Below are positions 11,741 through 21,880 of a stretch of 64,000 bases of DNA, in pieces (positions within the stretch are counted from its first letter, which is position 1; the number at the start of each line of letters is the position of its first letter). The DNA is from Phoenix dactylifera. Its lineage: Eukaryota > Streptophyta > Magnoliopsida > Arecales > Arecaceae. Location of the stretch: positions 1,074,001-1,138,000 of the forward strand of contig NW_024067681.1 of assembly GCF_009389715.1 (NCBI RefSeq). The letters run 5' to 3'. The notes below the pieces were generated by a model, which ran no database searches, was not told where the DNA came from, and was given only the letters and a program-made list of their open reading frames with translations. The translations under genes and the position numbers were made by a program.

Positions 11741-13458
11741 CAGGATGAAATCTTTTGTGCTTGTATCCAAGGAATGTATTCATGGCCTTTTGGAGTTTGC
11801 TTTTGATGTAGAGCTTCAGATGGATAATCATTTTGAGAGTAGTTGAAGAGTTTCATCTTTGCTTCCTGAAATTTATCATTTAAAGTCAAAGCAAATAGAT
11901 TAGTCAACTTTTGACTTAGCTATTTTGCATTATCAAAATCCACCTTTAAGGTTCAACAATCCTTTTCTTTTTTGTGATGACAAAAATCCTTGAGTTCTAA
12001 AATGTTATAAACAGTGATACGATTGCTTCAGTTTATCTCCACCCTCGAGAAAGTATAGTGGAGGAACAAAAGACCCTGTTGAAGCACCAAGCTAGCTGGG
12101 TCATTTAAATTATGCATTTGAGTCATATGAAAATCTAAGTTCTCTCTGCCAGGATGCTATTCAACTAGCCTATACAAAATTTGCTGTAACCTGCCTATTT
12201 GAAGCTTGAGCTATTGGCCTCCAATTGCTGGCCAACTGAGAACTTAGCAGCTAGTAACATAATCATGTTTATAAATGCCAACCTCATATTAAATGTTAAT
12301 GATCCTTTTCATTAAAATCAGATATAAGTTAATGACCTTAAATTTTGCACACATATAAATAACTTGATAATATCGGTAAATGGCTGATATTTATTATATT
12401 GATGAAAATGCACCAACTAGTGGATTAAGCAATTCATTTTTTTATTATGTGAGTGCTCTGTAATTTTCATCAATATAGTCATGAAAAAAAGAATAGTCAT
12501 CTGTTGCGCTACGGTATGTGATTAAATCATAAAACAGTTACTGGTTGCAAGATTTTAGACTTAATTCTTCAGGCTTAAACAGTCCTCGGTAACTTAAATT
12601 TTTTCATTAAAAAAAGAAAATTAACGGTCAAAATTGTTACAACCTAGTTACCCAAATAGCCGAGAATCAGAGAGAAAGAGTAGTAGGAACAGTGCAATTC
12701 ATAATGCCTTGTTGCTCAGAAAAAGAAGGAAAATTGAAGTATGCAAGCACTCACCAGAGCTTAATCCTATGGGATATGTCTTACCAAGACTGCTTCTTAA
12801 TCACAATACCATTTTTTCACTGCAAGAAACCATTAGCCAGTCATATAGAGAAAAATGTAGAAGGTCAGTAATCATATAATTGGCTAGACTGATAAAATTA
12901 AACAAAAATAAAACAAAATAAAAACAGGGATATATGATGATTTTAGAGGAAAAAGAACCACTTTTATCATCATAAAAAGAGGATTGATTGAGAAGACCGG
13001 CACCTGTAGATATGTGCAACAACCAAGCTTATCTTTCAACTCCAAATGGTTCTACAAAAACAGTAATTGTTATTTCATCATATTTATGGGCGGGTCATTG
13101 ATGTGGTTTGTCAATTTTAAAAAAACCTAAAACATGAAAAATTCCATTTTATAGCGCATGGTCATCTCCCTCTAGAATTCTTCAACACTTTGTGACTTCT
13201 TTAGATAACGATTTACTAGAGCGGTCATATTTTGAGGATTCATTGGACAAACACAATGGTGTAAAAAAAAAATTTAATGCTGAAGCATCTAAATAGAAAC
13301 TCCAGATTTTTGTTCTCAAGAAGAAGAAGAAGAAGAAGAAGAAAAAGAAAAAGAAAGACTCCAGGATGTTGCATGATGTATAGTTTCCGGCCAGTGAAAG
13401 CAATAGGAAATAGAAATCTTGTTAGGCTCAGGGAAACGGCTCTCGGATGACATTCATG

Positions 13459-13463
<5 letters not shown>

Positions 13464-13498
<35 letters not shown>
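13464..13498 (+). repeat. (GA)n microsatellite
   Basis: An uninterrupted run of about 17 GA units. It corresponds in position to the GA tract at 33796-33814 upstream of the intact PILS gene, so it was probably present before the duplication. Confidence 0.9.
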
Positions 13499-13499
<1 letters not shown>

Positions 13500-13575
13500 C
13501 TGAGCTGGAAGATGGTCATGAGTAGGTATAGAGGAGTGAAGAAGAGGTCGCTTCTAAAATTATAGAGATAAAGAG

Positions 13576-13800
13576 AAAAAATTATTAGTTGGACCAAAGC
13601 CATCATTGGGCTAGTGGACTAATCTAACCGCGAAGCAACGTGCACCAAAAAAAAAAAAAAAAAAAAAAAAGAGTGTAAAACACATGCATTTGTGTATAAT
13701 ATTGCTTCGCAGTTAGATTGATCCTTCGGTAGTGGATCTGATTGGGATGTTATTTCGTAGTTGAGCGTGTCCACTAGCTTAGCTGGTCTAACTAAAAATT
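13576..13800. repeat. Imperfect inverted repeat with A-rich loop
   Basis: The left arm at 13576-13638 contains attagttggacca, gctagtggac and taaccgcgaagcaa. The right arm at 13702-13800 contains their reverse complements (ttgcttcgcagtta, gtccactagc, tggtctaactaa) in the opposite order. The loop holds a 24-base A run at about 13647-13670. The arms would form a long hairpin. It resembles a foldback MITE, but no clear target duplication was found. Confidence 0.6.
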
Positions 13801-14204
13801 TGGAGAAAAATTCAAAAAAATGATATATAAATAGAAAAAAAAAAATCTACAGTGTAAGATTGTTGGAAAGCAAATGGCTTTTCCCAGACAAAACAAACGT
13901 CACCTTCTGGAGGCGTTTGCTAGAGAAGTTTTCGCATCTAGATAAAGACCAGAGCGGAGCTGGCTACGCAAAAGTTGGTGGAAAAGGAGCAAGAGTTAAC
14001 GCAGCCAGACGCAGCCAAGGCTGAAAAGCACCGGTGCTGCAGCTGGGACCCTCTTGCTTTGCGTTCTTGCAGTAAAATAAAGAGAGAAAGGAAGCCACGA
14101 CTCTCTCTGAAACACAAAAGGAGGGGTGGGGGTGCGTGGGGAAGTTTAAAGAGGGCAAGGGAGACAGAGAAGTTGGTTTGTACAATAATGAGCTAAATGA
14201 TATG

Positions 14205-14209
14205 ATAGC
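14205..14209 (+). repeat. Target site duplication ATAGC (left)
   Basis: The five bases ATAGC directly precede the TG of the 5' LTR and are repeated immediately after the CA of the 3' LTR (26903-26907). Confidence 0.9.
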
Positions 14210-15162
14210 TGTTGGGAGAATAAGGTTTTTCCCCCAAATGACACGAATGCTCCTAAGAAGCCGCACAATCGTCGACCCTGGAAGGCCGAAGTCGGCATCC
14301 GAACTCGGAACCTCCGACCTAAGAGAAACCCCAATGTCCGAGGCCTACTTTTGTCAGCCACCTACTACGGCCGTACGTCTCCGAGGTCCGGCCAGAGACC
14401 GTACTATGACGCCCCTCCGGCATTTATTGCGCATGACCGCTGTGATCCTCCGGCACACTCCACAATAAATGCGGATCTCCGGCTTACTCCACAATAAATG
14501 TGGATCTCCGGCTTACTCCACAATAAATGCGGATCTCCGGCTTACTCCACAATAAATGTGGATCTTCGGCTCACTCAACAATTAATGCACGTGACTCCTG
14601 TCATCTACGGACTCCCAGCTCTCCACGGCAAATAAGCCCAGCAGAGTCTAGTCGACTGTGATAAGTCTCTGATCTCGGCCATACCTCCGACACTGATGCA
14701 ATAAATTCGCCTGGTAGCGTGCTAGTTCGGGTTGTACGACGCCCTCATCGCCGACATCAGTGCAATGATTCGCCTGACCAAGCGCCGACCTGAACGACAT
14801 GCCGAGCCGTACTACGGCTTCGCCCCGTTACATCGCAGGTAAACCGACCCCCGGTCTATAAAAGGGGGTTGGAAAATCGGTACTCGGGACAAGCACTGTT
14901 GACCTCTACTCTACACGATTTGCCCCCTCCCTGACTTGAGCGTCGGAGGGCCGGCGCCGGAAGACCCGGCCACCGGTCCGTGTGCAGGCACCCAGACGGA
15001 GGACGCCGCCCACTGTCGGATCGTCGCCCAGCCGCTCCTTCTCTCCGATCGCCCCAGACGGAGGACGCCGCCCGTCGACGGACCACCGCCTCGCCGTGAG
15101 TAACCACCTTCCGCTCCCTCTCCTCGACCGAAGATTGCCCCCGGGTCCAATTTCTAGCAACA
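14210..15162 (+). repeat. 5' LTR (953 bp)
   Basis: It begins TGTTGGG and ends AGCAACA. It holds a TATAAAA box at 14857-14863 and four 29-bp tandem units (core ccacaataaatg then ggatctccgg) at 14457-14572. The downstream part is CG-rich, with paired cagacggaggacgccgccc motifs near 14993 and 15055. The transcription start is expected some 25-35 bp after the TATA box. Confidence 0.95.
14857..14863 (+). promoter_or_regulatory. LTR TATA box
   Basis: TATAAAA in the context ctataaaaggggg, in the middle third of the 5' LTR. The identical sequence lies in the 3' LTR at 26584-26590. It is the likely promoter for the genomic RNA. Confidence 0.75.
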
Positions 15163-15180
15163 GTTGGCGCTAGAGGAAGG
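15163..15180 (+). promoter_or_regulatory. Primer-binding site candidate
   Basis: The sequence gttggcgctagaggaagg follows the 5' LTR directly. TGGCGC is complementary to the 3' GCGCCA end shared by several tRNAs. I could not decide which tRNA from memory. The TRIM element at 44745-45229 has a closely similar site after its own LTR. Confidence 0.6.
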
Positions 15181-15195
15181 GCCCGAGTAGCAGTC

Positions 15196-18100
15196 ATGGA
15201 GTTGAGAAGTAAGGGAGCCTCTAACGTCTCCCGGCGTCCCCCGCAAAGTCCTGGACACTCCGTCCAGAATTCCCCAACTCCAGCTGACCCAGGTCCTCAG
15301 GTCCAGCCGGAACAGTTCAATGCCCTGGTACAGCAAGTCCAGGCCCTGGCCGCCGTCGTTCAGGGCCTACGGCGCGTGGAAGCTTCACCGGCGCTTCCCC
15401 CGCAGGCCCAGGCCCCGCCGGAGTGTCTCCCCAACGGCCCGGTTCTCCCCAGTCAAAATCTGCATGGCTCCTCCAGAGCCAACAACGGAGAACGGGCTGC
15501 TCCCCGTAGGGAGTTACCAGGAGAAGGTTTCGATCGGAGACCCCAACTTTCCGAGGCGGAGTCAACCCCGGACCGCCAAGGGCCGGCGCAAACCACAACG
15601 ACAATCCCACGGGTGGGGGAGCTCGACCGAAAGGTTGAGCATCTGGAGCGCCAGATTGCGGCACTCCACGGCAAGAAGGCAAGACAGGAAGGGGACTTTG
15701 AGTTCACTGCCAAGTCCCCCTTCTCCCGCCAGATCGAGGACGAGCCGGTTCCCGCGAGATTCAAAATGCCTCAGGTGGAGCCCTACAGCGGAATCACCGA
15801 CCCCCTCGACCACTTGGAGAGTTATCGGGCCCTCATGGCCCTACAAGGGTCCTCGGAGGCCATACTCTGCAAAGCCTTTCCAGCGACCCTCCGAGGGACC
15901 GCTCGGCTTTGGTTTTCTGGACTGAAGCCGAACACGGTGTCCTCCTTTGAGCAGCTCGGCAGGCAGTTCGCCACCAACTTTGCTGCCAGCCGGCGCCAGC
16001 GACGGACATCAGACTCCCTCCTGGATATCAAGCAGAAGGAGGGGGAGTCCCTCAAAGAGTACCTGGACCGCTTTACCGCCGCCACATGGGAGGTCCGCGA
16101 GCTAGACCAGTCGATAGCCATGTCGGCTCTGAAAACTGGGGTTCGCTCCTACCGATTTCTCTTCTCCATCGAGAAGAGCTTCCCGGCCGACTTCACCGAA
16201 ATGCTGGCCCGAGCCCGGAAGTATGCCAAGGCCGAGGAGGCAGTCGCCTCCAGGCGGGGAGCAATCGAGCCCGCCTCTAAGAAGCAGAAGAAGCGCCGCG
16301 AGGAGCGCGGCCGACAAAGGAGCCGGTCTCCCCGCAGAGAGAAAAATCTCCCCAGACTGAGGAGTCCGCCCCGTCAGCAGGGGCGACCTCAGCAGAGGAC
16401 ACCTCCTCGTCCGAGGTCTCCACCACGGCCCCGGATGTACCAGGCGAGGTACGAGAACTATACACCCGTCAATGCTCCCCGGGCCGAGATCCTGATGGAA
16501 ATTGAGGGTCGGGACTTCTTCCGACCCCCGCCTCCTATGCGAGACACGGGATTTTCCCGAAATACCAGGAAGTATTGCCGCTTCCACCGAGACCGTGGGC
16601 ACGACACGGAGGACTGCTTCCAACTCCGGGACGAGATAGAAGCGCTCATCCGACGGGGAGTACTCAACCGGTTCGTGAGGAATCGACCTGAGGAAAGAAG
16701 GCCGGCGGAGAATGTCGCACCAACCGAAAATCCAGGCGACAACAGGCCCATCGCCGGCACCATCAACATGATTGGGCGGGCCTCGGCAGGAACGGCCGCC
16801 CAGGGAACACCCCCGAAGCGCCCACGTACTGATGAAGTCATCTCGTTCTCGGACGAGGACTTAGAAGGGGTCGAGACCCCTCACGATGACGCTGTGGTCA
16901 TCTCAATGATTGTAAATAGGTTTGATGTAAAGCGTGTCCTAGTTGACAATGGAAGTTCAGCCAACATTTTGTACTACCATGCCTACCAAAAAATGGGGTT
17001 GACAGAAGGACATCTCCGGAGAATCAATGCCCCGCTAGTCGGGTTTACCGGAGATGCGGTCTCGGTTGAAGGTGAGGCTAGCTTCCTTGTCACAGTTGGC
17101 CTCGCCCCCCGGGAGAGCACTGTGAGGATGGACTTCTTGGTGGTCCGTCTGCCCTCGGTCTACAACGCCATCCTTGGGCGCCCAGGGTTAAACACCCTTC
17201 GAGCCGTGGTTTCAACTCGCCATTTACTCATGCGGTTCCCCACCGGCCAAGGAGTAGGCGAGGTCCGCGGAGACCAACTGGTCGCCAAGCAATGCTACAT
17301 GGCGGCCCACACAGTGAAACAACCAGCTGAGGCGCCAGACCGCCCGACGCGCCCTTCACTCCCCATAGAAACCCTCGATGCGAGGGACACCCCCTGGAAG
17401 AAGCAAGTAGAGCCCGGTGAGCTCCTTATTCAAATCCCACTACGAGAAAATTTTCCCGAGCTAACCGTGCAGGTCGGCTCCGGCCTCGGCGCCCATGAGA
17501 GGGATCGCCTCGTCAGCTTCCTGCGGGATAATGCCGACGTCTTCGCCTGGTCGCCCGCGGACGTGCCAGGAATTGACCCTGAGGTCATGGTCCACCGACT
17601 TCAGGTGAAACCAACCAGCAGGCCTGTAAAGCAGAAGAAAAGAGGCTCCGCCCCCGAGCGACAACGAGCTGCGGCCGAGGAGGTGGACAAACTCCTCGGA
17701 GCCGGCTTCATCCGGGAGGTCTCCTACCCGGACTGGCTCGCCAACATAGTCCTCGTAAAGAAGGCCAACGAAAAATGGCGTATGTGTGTGGACTACACCG
17801 ACCTGAACAAGGCCTGCCCAAAAGACAGTTTCCCCCTCCCGAGCATCGACCAGCTCGTCGACTCCACCTCGGGACACCAACTGCTAACTTTTATGGACGC
17901 CTTTTCAGGATACAATCAAATCCGAATGGCGCCAGAAGACGAGGAGAAGACGGCCTTCATCACCGACAAGGGCACCTACTGCTATAAGGTGATGCCCTTT
18001 GGCCTGAAAAACGCTGGGGCCACCTATCAGAGGCTGGTCAGCCAGATTTTTAAAGACCAGGTCGGCCGGAACATGGAAGTCTACGTGGACGACATGTTGG

Positions 18101-19686
18101 TGAAGAGCCGAGCGGCGGAACACCACATAGTCGATCTCGACGAGACGTTCGCCAAGCTCAGAAAATATCAAATGAAACTCAATCCGGCGAAGTGCGCGTT
18201 TGGGGTCACCTCGGGCAAGTTCCTGGGTTTTATAGTGACCCAGCGCGGAATTGAGGCCAACCCGGAGAAAATCCGGGCACTGCAAGAGATGTCGCCTCCA
18301 AAGACAGTTAAGGAGGTGCAGCGGCTCGCGGGGCGGGTAGCCGCCCTGAGAAGGTTCGTCTCTCGGTCGGCCGAGCGTTGCCTCTCCTTCTTCAAGAGCC
18401 TCAAACGGCCGAAAGACTTCCGGTGGACAGAAGAATGCCAGCAGGCCTTTGAAGAGCTTCGGAGCCTTCTGGCTTCTCCCCCGCTGCTCACCAAGCCCCG
18501 GAAAGGCGAGGTCCTTTACTTATATCTGGCCGTCTCCCCAGCCGCAGTGAGCTCAGTTCTCGTCCGGGAAGAGGACAAGCTCCAAAAGCCGGTCTATTAC
18601 ACCAGCCGGGTTCTCAGGGATGCCGAGACCCGATATTCTAAACTTGAGAAGACCATCTTCGCTCTCATCATCTCGGCTCGGAGACTCAGGCCTTACTTCC
18701 AAGCCCACACGATAGCTATATTGACCGACCAGCCCATGAAGCAAATATTGCAGAGGTCGGATCGTGCGGGGAGGGTCGCCAAATGGGCGGTCGAGCTCGG
18801 GGAATTCGACCTCGAATATCGGCCCAGGCCGGCTATCAAAGCTCAGATACTCGCCGACTTCATCGTGGAGTGCACCCTTCCGGACGACCCCGAGCTGCCA
18901 TCTGGACCCGCGGAGGAGGCCCCGAGGCAGCCATGGGTCCTGCACTCGGACGGGTCTTCGACCTCGGGGGGTAGCGGGGCCGGACTTATCCTCACTAGTC
19001 CAGACGGAGTGGTGGCTGAGCAAGCCCTGCGCCTCGAGTTTCCGGCCTCGAACAATGAGGCCGAGTATGAGGCCCTCATCGCCGGGCTCAAACTGGCGAA
19101 AGAACTAAACGTGGGAGACCTGACGGCATTCAGCGACTCCCAGCTGGTGGTGAACCAGGTCCAAGGAGATTTTGAAGCTAAAGAGCCATCCATGCAAAAG
19201 TATCTCCAAAAGGTGCGGGAACTCATATCTGCCCTGAATTCTTTCAACATCCAGTACATTCTCAGAACGGAAAACCTCAGGGCAGACCAGCTATCCAAGC
19301 TGGCAACCTCCCGCATGAGCGAGCTTCCTAAGGGAACCGCGCTCGAGTATCTTCAGACCCCCAGCACGGAGGAACCCGAGCCTACCATGTGCATCGGCTC
19401 CGAGCCAAGCTGGATCGACGGGCTCGTCTGCTACTTTCAGGACGGAACCTTACCTCATGACGAGATGGAGGCTCGCCGAATCAAGCGCCAGGCCCCCCGG
19501 TATGTCCTATACGAGAACAGGCTCTATCGACGATCATTTACTTCCCCCCTTCTCAGATGCCTCCGCCCCTCCGAGGCGGACTATGCTCTCCGAGAGGTCC
19601 ATGAAGGGATCTGCGGAAATCACCTGGGGGGCCGGGCCTTGGCCCATAAGATCCTGCGACAGGGATATTACTGGCCCACACTCTGA
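15196..19686 (+). CDS. Gag-pol polyprotein of the Tat-type element, interrupted in integrase
   Basis: A single 1496-codon frame starts 33 bp after the LTR. Gag has the retrotransposon capsid region near residues 190-330 (FPATLRGTARLWFSGL, ESLKEYLDRF), an Arg/Pro-rich basic stretch near 365-420, and a Cys/His motif YCRFHRDRGHDTEDC near 460. The protease site is near 580 (VLVDNGSS, with DNG where DTG or DSG is usual). Reverse transcriptase follows at about 810-1000, with the YVDD catalytic motif near 962. A first RNase H/connection region near 1080-1200 is followed by a second, archaeal-type RNase H near 1245-1375 (LHSDGSS, NNEAEYEAL, FSDSQLVV). The integrase zinc region begins near 1455 (HEGICGNH) and is cut at TGA 19684-19686 right after YYWPTL. 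The frame resumes directly downstream, so the TGA looks like a point mutation, probably C to T in a former CGA. Confidence 0.93.
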   Translation: MELRSKGASNVSRRPPQSPGHSVQNSPTPADPGPQVQPEQFNALVQQVQALAAVVQGLRRVEASPALPPQAQAPPECLPNGPVLPSQNLHGSSRANNGERAAPRRELPGEGFDRRPQLSEAESTPDRQGPAQTTTTIPRVGELDRKVEHLERQIAALHGKKARQEGDFEFTAKSPFSRQIEDEPVPARFKMPQVEPYSGITDPLDHLESYRALMALQGSSEAILCKAFPATLRGTARLWFSGLKPNTVSSFEQLGRQFATNFAASRRQRRTSDSLLDIKQKEGESLKEYLDRFTAATWEVRELDQSIAMSALKTGVRSYRFLFSIEKSFPADFTEMLARARKYAKAEEAVASRRGAIEPASKKQKKRREERGRQRSRSPRREKNLPRLRSPPRQQGRPQQRTPPRPRSPPRPRMYQARYENYTPVNAPRAEILMEIEGRDFFRPPPPMRDTGFSRNTRKYCRFHRDRGHDTEDCFQLRDEIEALIRRGVLNRFVRNRPEERRPAENVAPTENPGDNRPIAGTINMIGRASAGTAAQGTPPKRPRTDEVISFSDEDLEGVETPHDDAVVISMIVNRFDVKRVLVDNGSSANILYYHAYQKMGLTEGHLRRINAPLVGFTGDAVSVEGEASFLVTVGLAPRESTVRMDFLVVRLPSVYNAILGRPGLNTLRAVVSTRHLLMRFPTGQGVGEVRGDQLVAKQCYMAAHTVKQPAEAPDRPTRPSLPIETLDARDTPWKKQVEPGELLIQIPLRENFPELTVQVGSGLGAHERDRLVSFLRDNADVFAWSPADVPGIDPEVMVHRLQVKPTSRPVKQKKRGSAPERQRAAAEEVDKLLGAGFIREVSYPDWLANIVLVKKANEKWRMCVDYTDLNKACPKDSFPLPSIDQLVDSTSGHQLLTFMDAFSGYNQIRMAPEDEEKTAFITDKGTYCYKVMPFGLKNAGATYQRLVSQIFKDQVGRNMEVYVDDMLVKSRAAEHHIVDLDETFAKLRKYQMKLNPAKCAFGVTSGKFLGFIVTQRGIEANPEKIRALQEMSPPKTVKEVQRLAGRVAALRRFVSRSAERCLSFFKSLKRPKDFRWTEECQQAFEELRSLLASPPLLTKPRKGEVLYLYLAVSPAAVSSVLVREEDKLQKPVYYTSRVLRDAETRYSKLEKTIFALIISARRLRPYFQAHTIAILTDQPMKQILQRSDRAGRVAKWAVELGEFDLEYRPRPAIKAQILADFIVECTLPDDPELPSGPAEEAPRQPWVLHSDGSSTSGGSGAGLILTSPDGVVAEQALRLEFPASNNEAEYEALIAGLKLAKELNVGDLTAFSDSQLVVNQVQGDFEAKEPSMQKYLQKVRELISALNSFNIQYILRTENLRADQLSKLATSRMSELPKGTALEYLQTPSTEEPEPTMCIGSEPSWIDGLVCYFQDGTLPHDEMEARRIKRQAPRYVLYENRLYRRSFTSPLLRCLRPSEADYALREVHEGICGNHLGGRALAHKILRQGYYWPTL

Positions 19687-20536
19687 AAAGACGCAACAGA
19701 TTTCGTCCGCAAGTGCGATCGGTGCCAGCGAAACGCCAATATCCAGCGCCGACCTTCAGCTCTGCTGACCTCCATCATCGCCCCCTGGCCGTTTGCCCAA
19801 TGGGGAATCGACATCCTGGGGCCCTTTCCCCTCGCCACCGGACAGAGAAAGTTCCTGGTCGTCTCCATCGACTATTTCACCAAATGGGTCGAGGCCGAAC
19901 CTGTCGCCCGGATCACCGAGTAAAAGATGCGGGATTTCGTGTGGAAGTCTATAATCTGCCGATTCGGACTACCCCACAAACGGGGAAACCGAGGTAACTA
20001 ACCGAACTATTTTGCAGGGACTTAAAGCTAGGCTTGATCGGTCCAAAGGACAGTGGGTCGAGGACTTGTACAATGTCCTTTGGGCGTACCGGACTACGTT
20101 CCGACTACCCACGGGAGAGACCCCCTTCAACCTAGCATACGGCACTGAGGCCGTCATCCCGTTGGAGATCGGCCTGCCTTCTCCCAGAGTGGAGCATTAC
20201 GACCCCGACACCAACTCTTCCCAGCTAAGGAGCAACTTGGACCTTGTCGAAGAAACGAGAGAGGTCGCCCGGGTTCGCATGGCGAGATACCAACAGCGAA
20301 CGGCCCAATACTACAACTCCAGAGTCAAGCCCAAGCTCTTCAAAGTAGGGGACCTCGTCCTCAGGAGAGCCGAGGCTTCTCAACCGACCGAGCAAGGAAA
20401 GCTCGCCCCAAATTGGGAAGGGCCGTATCAAATCGCCCGGGTACAACGACCAGGGGCGTACAAATTGAAGTCCCTGGAGGGGACTCTGATCCCACGAAGC
20501 TGGAACTCCGAGAATCTACGGATGTATTACCAATGA
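19687..20536 (+). pseudogene. Remainder of integrase, broken by a stop and a deletion
   Basis: Directly after the TGA the gag-pol frame continues with the integrase zinc-finger cysteines (CDRCQ) and the first catalytic aspartate (WGIDILGPFP). A TAA follows at 19921-19923 where family members have a Gln codon (CAA to TAA). At about 19976, after CRFGLPH, the sequence jumps to NGETEVTNRT in another frame. The segment with the second catalytic aspartate (the TDNG motif) is therefore missing, and the deletion is not a multiple of three. From 20012 to 20536 an open frame of 174 codons encodes the rest: LYNVLWAYRTT, TPFNLAYGTEAV and the C-terminal domain (FKVGDLVLRR, NWEGPYQI), ending LRMYYQ. The element cannot make a working integrase from this copy. 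Confidence 0.9.
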
Positions 20537-20778
20537 AACCCTAAGGGGTTCAAAACAATCAGGACAATGGACTCAGCTCCTTTTTCTGCAAATACTTCTC
20601 TCACCTTGATAACTGTAATCCTCTTTTAATATTGGGTCGTCTTTGATCCTCAGATTCTCCGGCCAAAATCGGGATGCCTCGAGGCTCGACCGTAGAGTCC
20701 CAAACTCCCTCGACCTCGGAAAGAATCGCAAGACGATGAAACGTGGAATGGAGCAGGATTCCTCGACACTTCGGGAAG

Positions 20779-20905
20779 ACGGGGTAGTACCTTCGCGGCC
20801 CCCCGTGGCGCTCTTCACCAACAACGGGGTAGTACCTTCGCGGCCCCCCGTGGCGCTCATCACCAACAACGGGGTAGTACCTTCGCGGCCCTCCGTAGCG
20901 CCTCC
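20779..20905 (+). repeat. 45-bp tandem repeat, 2.7 copies
   Basis: Units start at 20779, 20824 and 20869 with acggggtagtaccttcgcgg, followed by a C-run and cgtggcgctc, and differ at one or two bases. The same unit recurs at about 21198-21275 and once near 21625. It lies in the non-coding spacer after pol. Confidence 0.9.
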
Positions 20906-20932
20906 TCGACAGTGCCTTCGCAGGTCGACAGT

Positions 20933-21720
20933 GCGTACCCAGACCCCTCGACCTGACGAACGATTCCTCGACCAAGGTCGGGATGCCCCGAGGGTCGACC
21001 GTAGAAAACCAGACTCCCTCGACCTCGGGAAGGCGCCGTGAGGGGTGGAAAGGGTGGCTCCACCTGGGGCGCCACGAAGTGGACCCCCAGGAGCGGTCGA
21101 CGATCCCCGATCCCCGAAGCGAGCGATCCCTTGACTAAGGTCGAGATGCCCCGAGTGTCGACAGTGCGTACCCAGACCCCTCGACACTTCGAGAAGACGG
21201 GGTAGTACCTTCGCGGCCCCCCGTGGCGCTCATCACCAACAACGGGGTAGTACCTTCGCGGCCCCCCGTAGCGCCTCCTCGACTAAGGTCGGGATGCCCC
21301 GAGGGTCGACCGTAGAGAACCAGACTCCCTCGACCTCGGGAAGCGTCGCAGGTCGACAGTGCGTACCCAGACCCCTCGACCTGACGAACGATTCCTCGAC
21401 CAAGGTCGGGATGCCCCGAGGGTCGACCGTAGAGAACCAGACTCCCTCGACCTCGGGAAGGCGCCGTGAGGGGTGGAAAGGGTGGCTCCACCTGGGGCGC
21501 CACGAAGTGGACCCCCAGGAGCGGTCGACGATCCCCGATCCCCGAAGCGAGCGATCCCTCGACTAAGGTCGAGATGCCCCGAGTGTCGACAGTGCGTACC
21601 CAGACCCCTCGACACTTCGGGAAGACGGGTAGTACCTTCGCGGCCCCCCGTAGCGCCCCCTCGACTAAGGTCGGGATGCCCTGAGGGTCGACCGTAGAGA
21701 ATCAGACTCCCTCGACTTCG
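20933..21720 (+). repeat. 418-bp direct repeat, nearly two copies
   Basis: The segment beginning ggtcgacagtgcgtacccag at 20933 recurs at 21351 with an offset of 418 bp and only a few differences. It includes the shared patches ggcgccgtgaggggtgg and gatccccgatccccgaagcg. Each copy is built of smaller units around ctcgac, aaggtcgggatgcccc and gggtcgaccgtag. The open frames in it on both strands come from repeat composition. Tandem repeats in the spacer after pol are common in Tat elements. Confidence 0.85.
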
Positions 21721-21880
21721 GGAGGTACCACAGGTCAGCAAAGCGTCCGCAGACCCGCCGACCCGACACAAGACCCCTCGACCAAAGTTGAGGTGCCCCG
21801 AGGTCCGACCACAGGGTCTCAAACTCCCTCGACCTCGCAAAGAGCTACAAATCAATAAAGTCTCCCCAAGCCCTCTCAAC

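Larger units (their letters stand above)
12020..14205 (-). pseudogene. 5' and promoter portion of the PILS duplicate (relic)
   Basis: Several blocks line up in order with the DNA upstream of the intact PILS coding start. The patch 12055-12085 (gtggaggaacaaaagaccctgttgaa) matches 32680-32710; 12780-12860 matches 33330-33435; the GA repeat and following gagctgg at 13464-13515 match 33795-33855; and 14025-14060 (ctgcagctgggaccctcttg) matches 34185-34215. No open frame survives. Together with 10783-10990 this indicates a whole-gene duplicate that has lost its coding middle. The gypsy element at 14210 inserted at the upstream end of this copy. Confidence 0.6.

Noticed and set aside
14856..15336. 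Several minus-strand frames over the LTR and gag start
   Set aside because: GC-rich shadow frames of LTR and gag-pol, without domains.
20779..20905. CRISPR-like direct repeats
   Set aside because: The 45-bp units are contiguous with no spacers and sit in a plant retrotransposon spacer. This is a tandem repeat.
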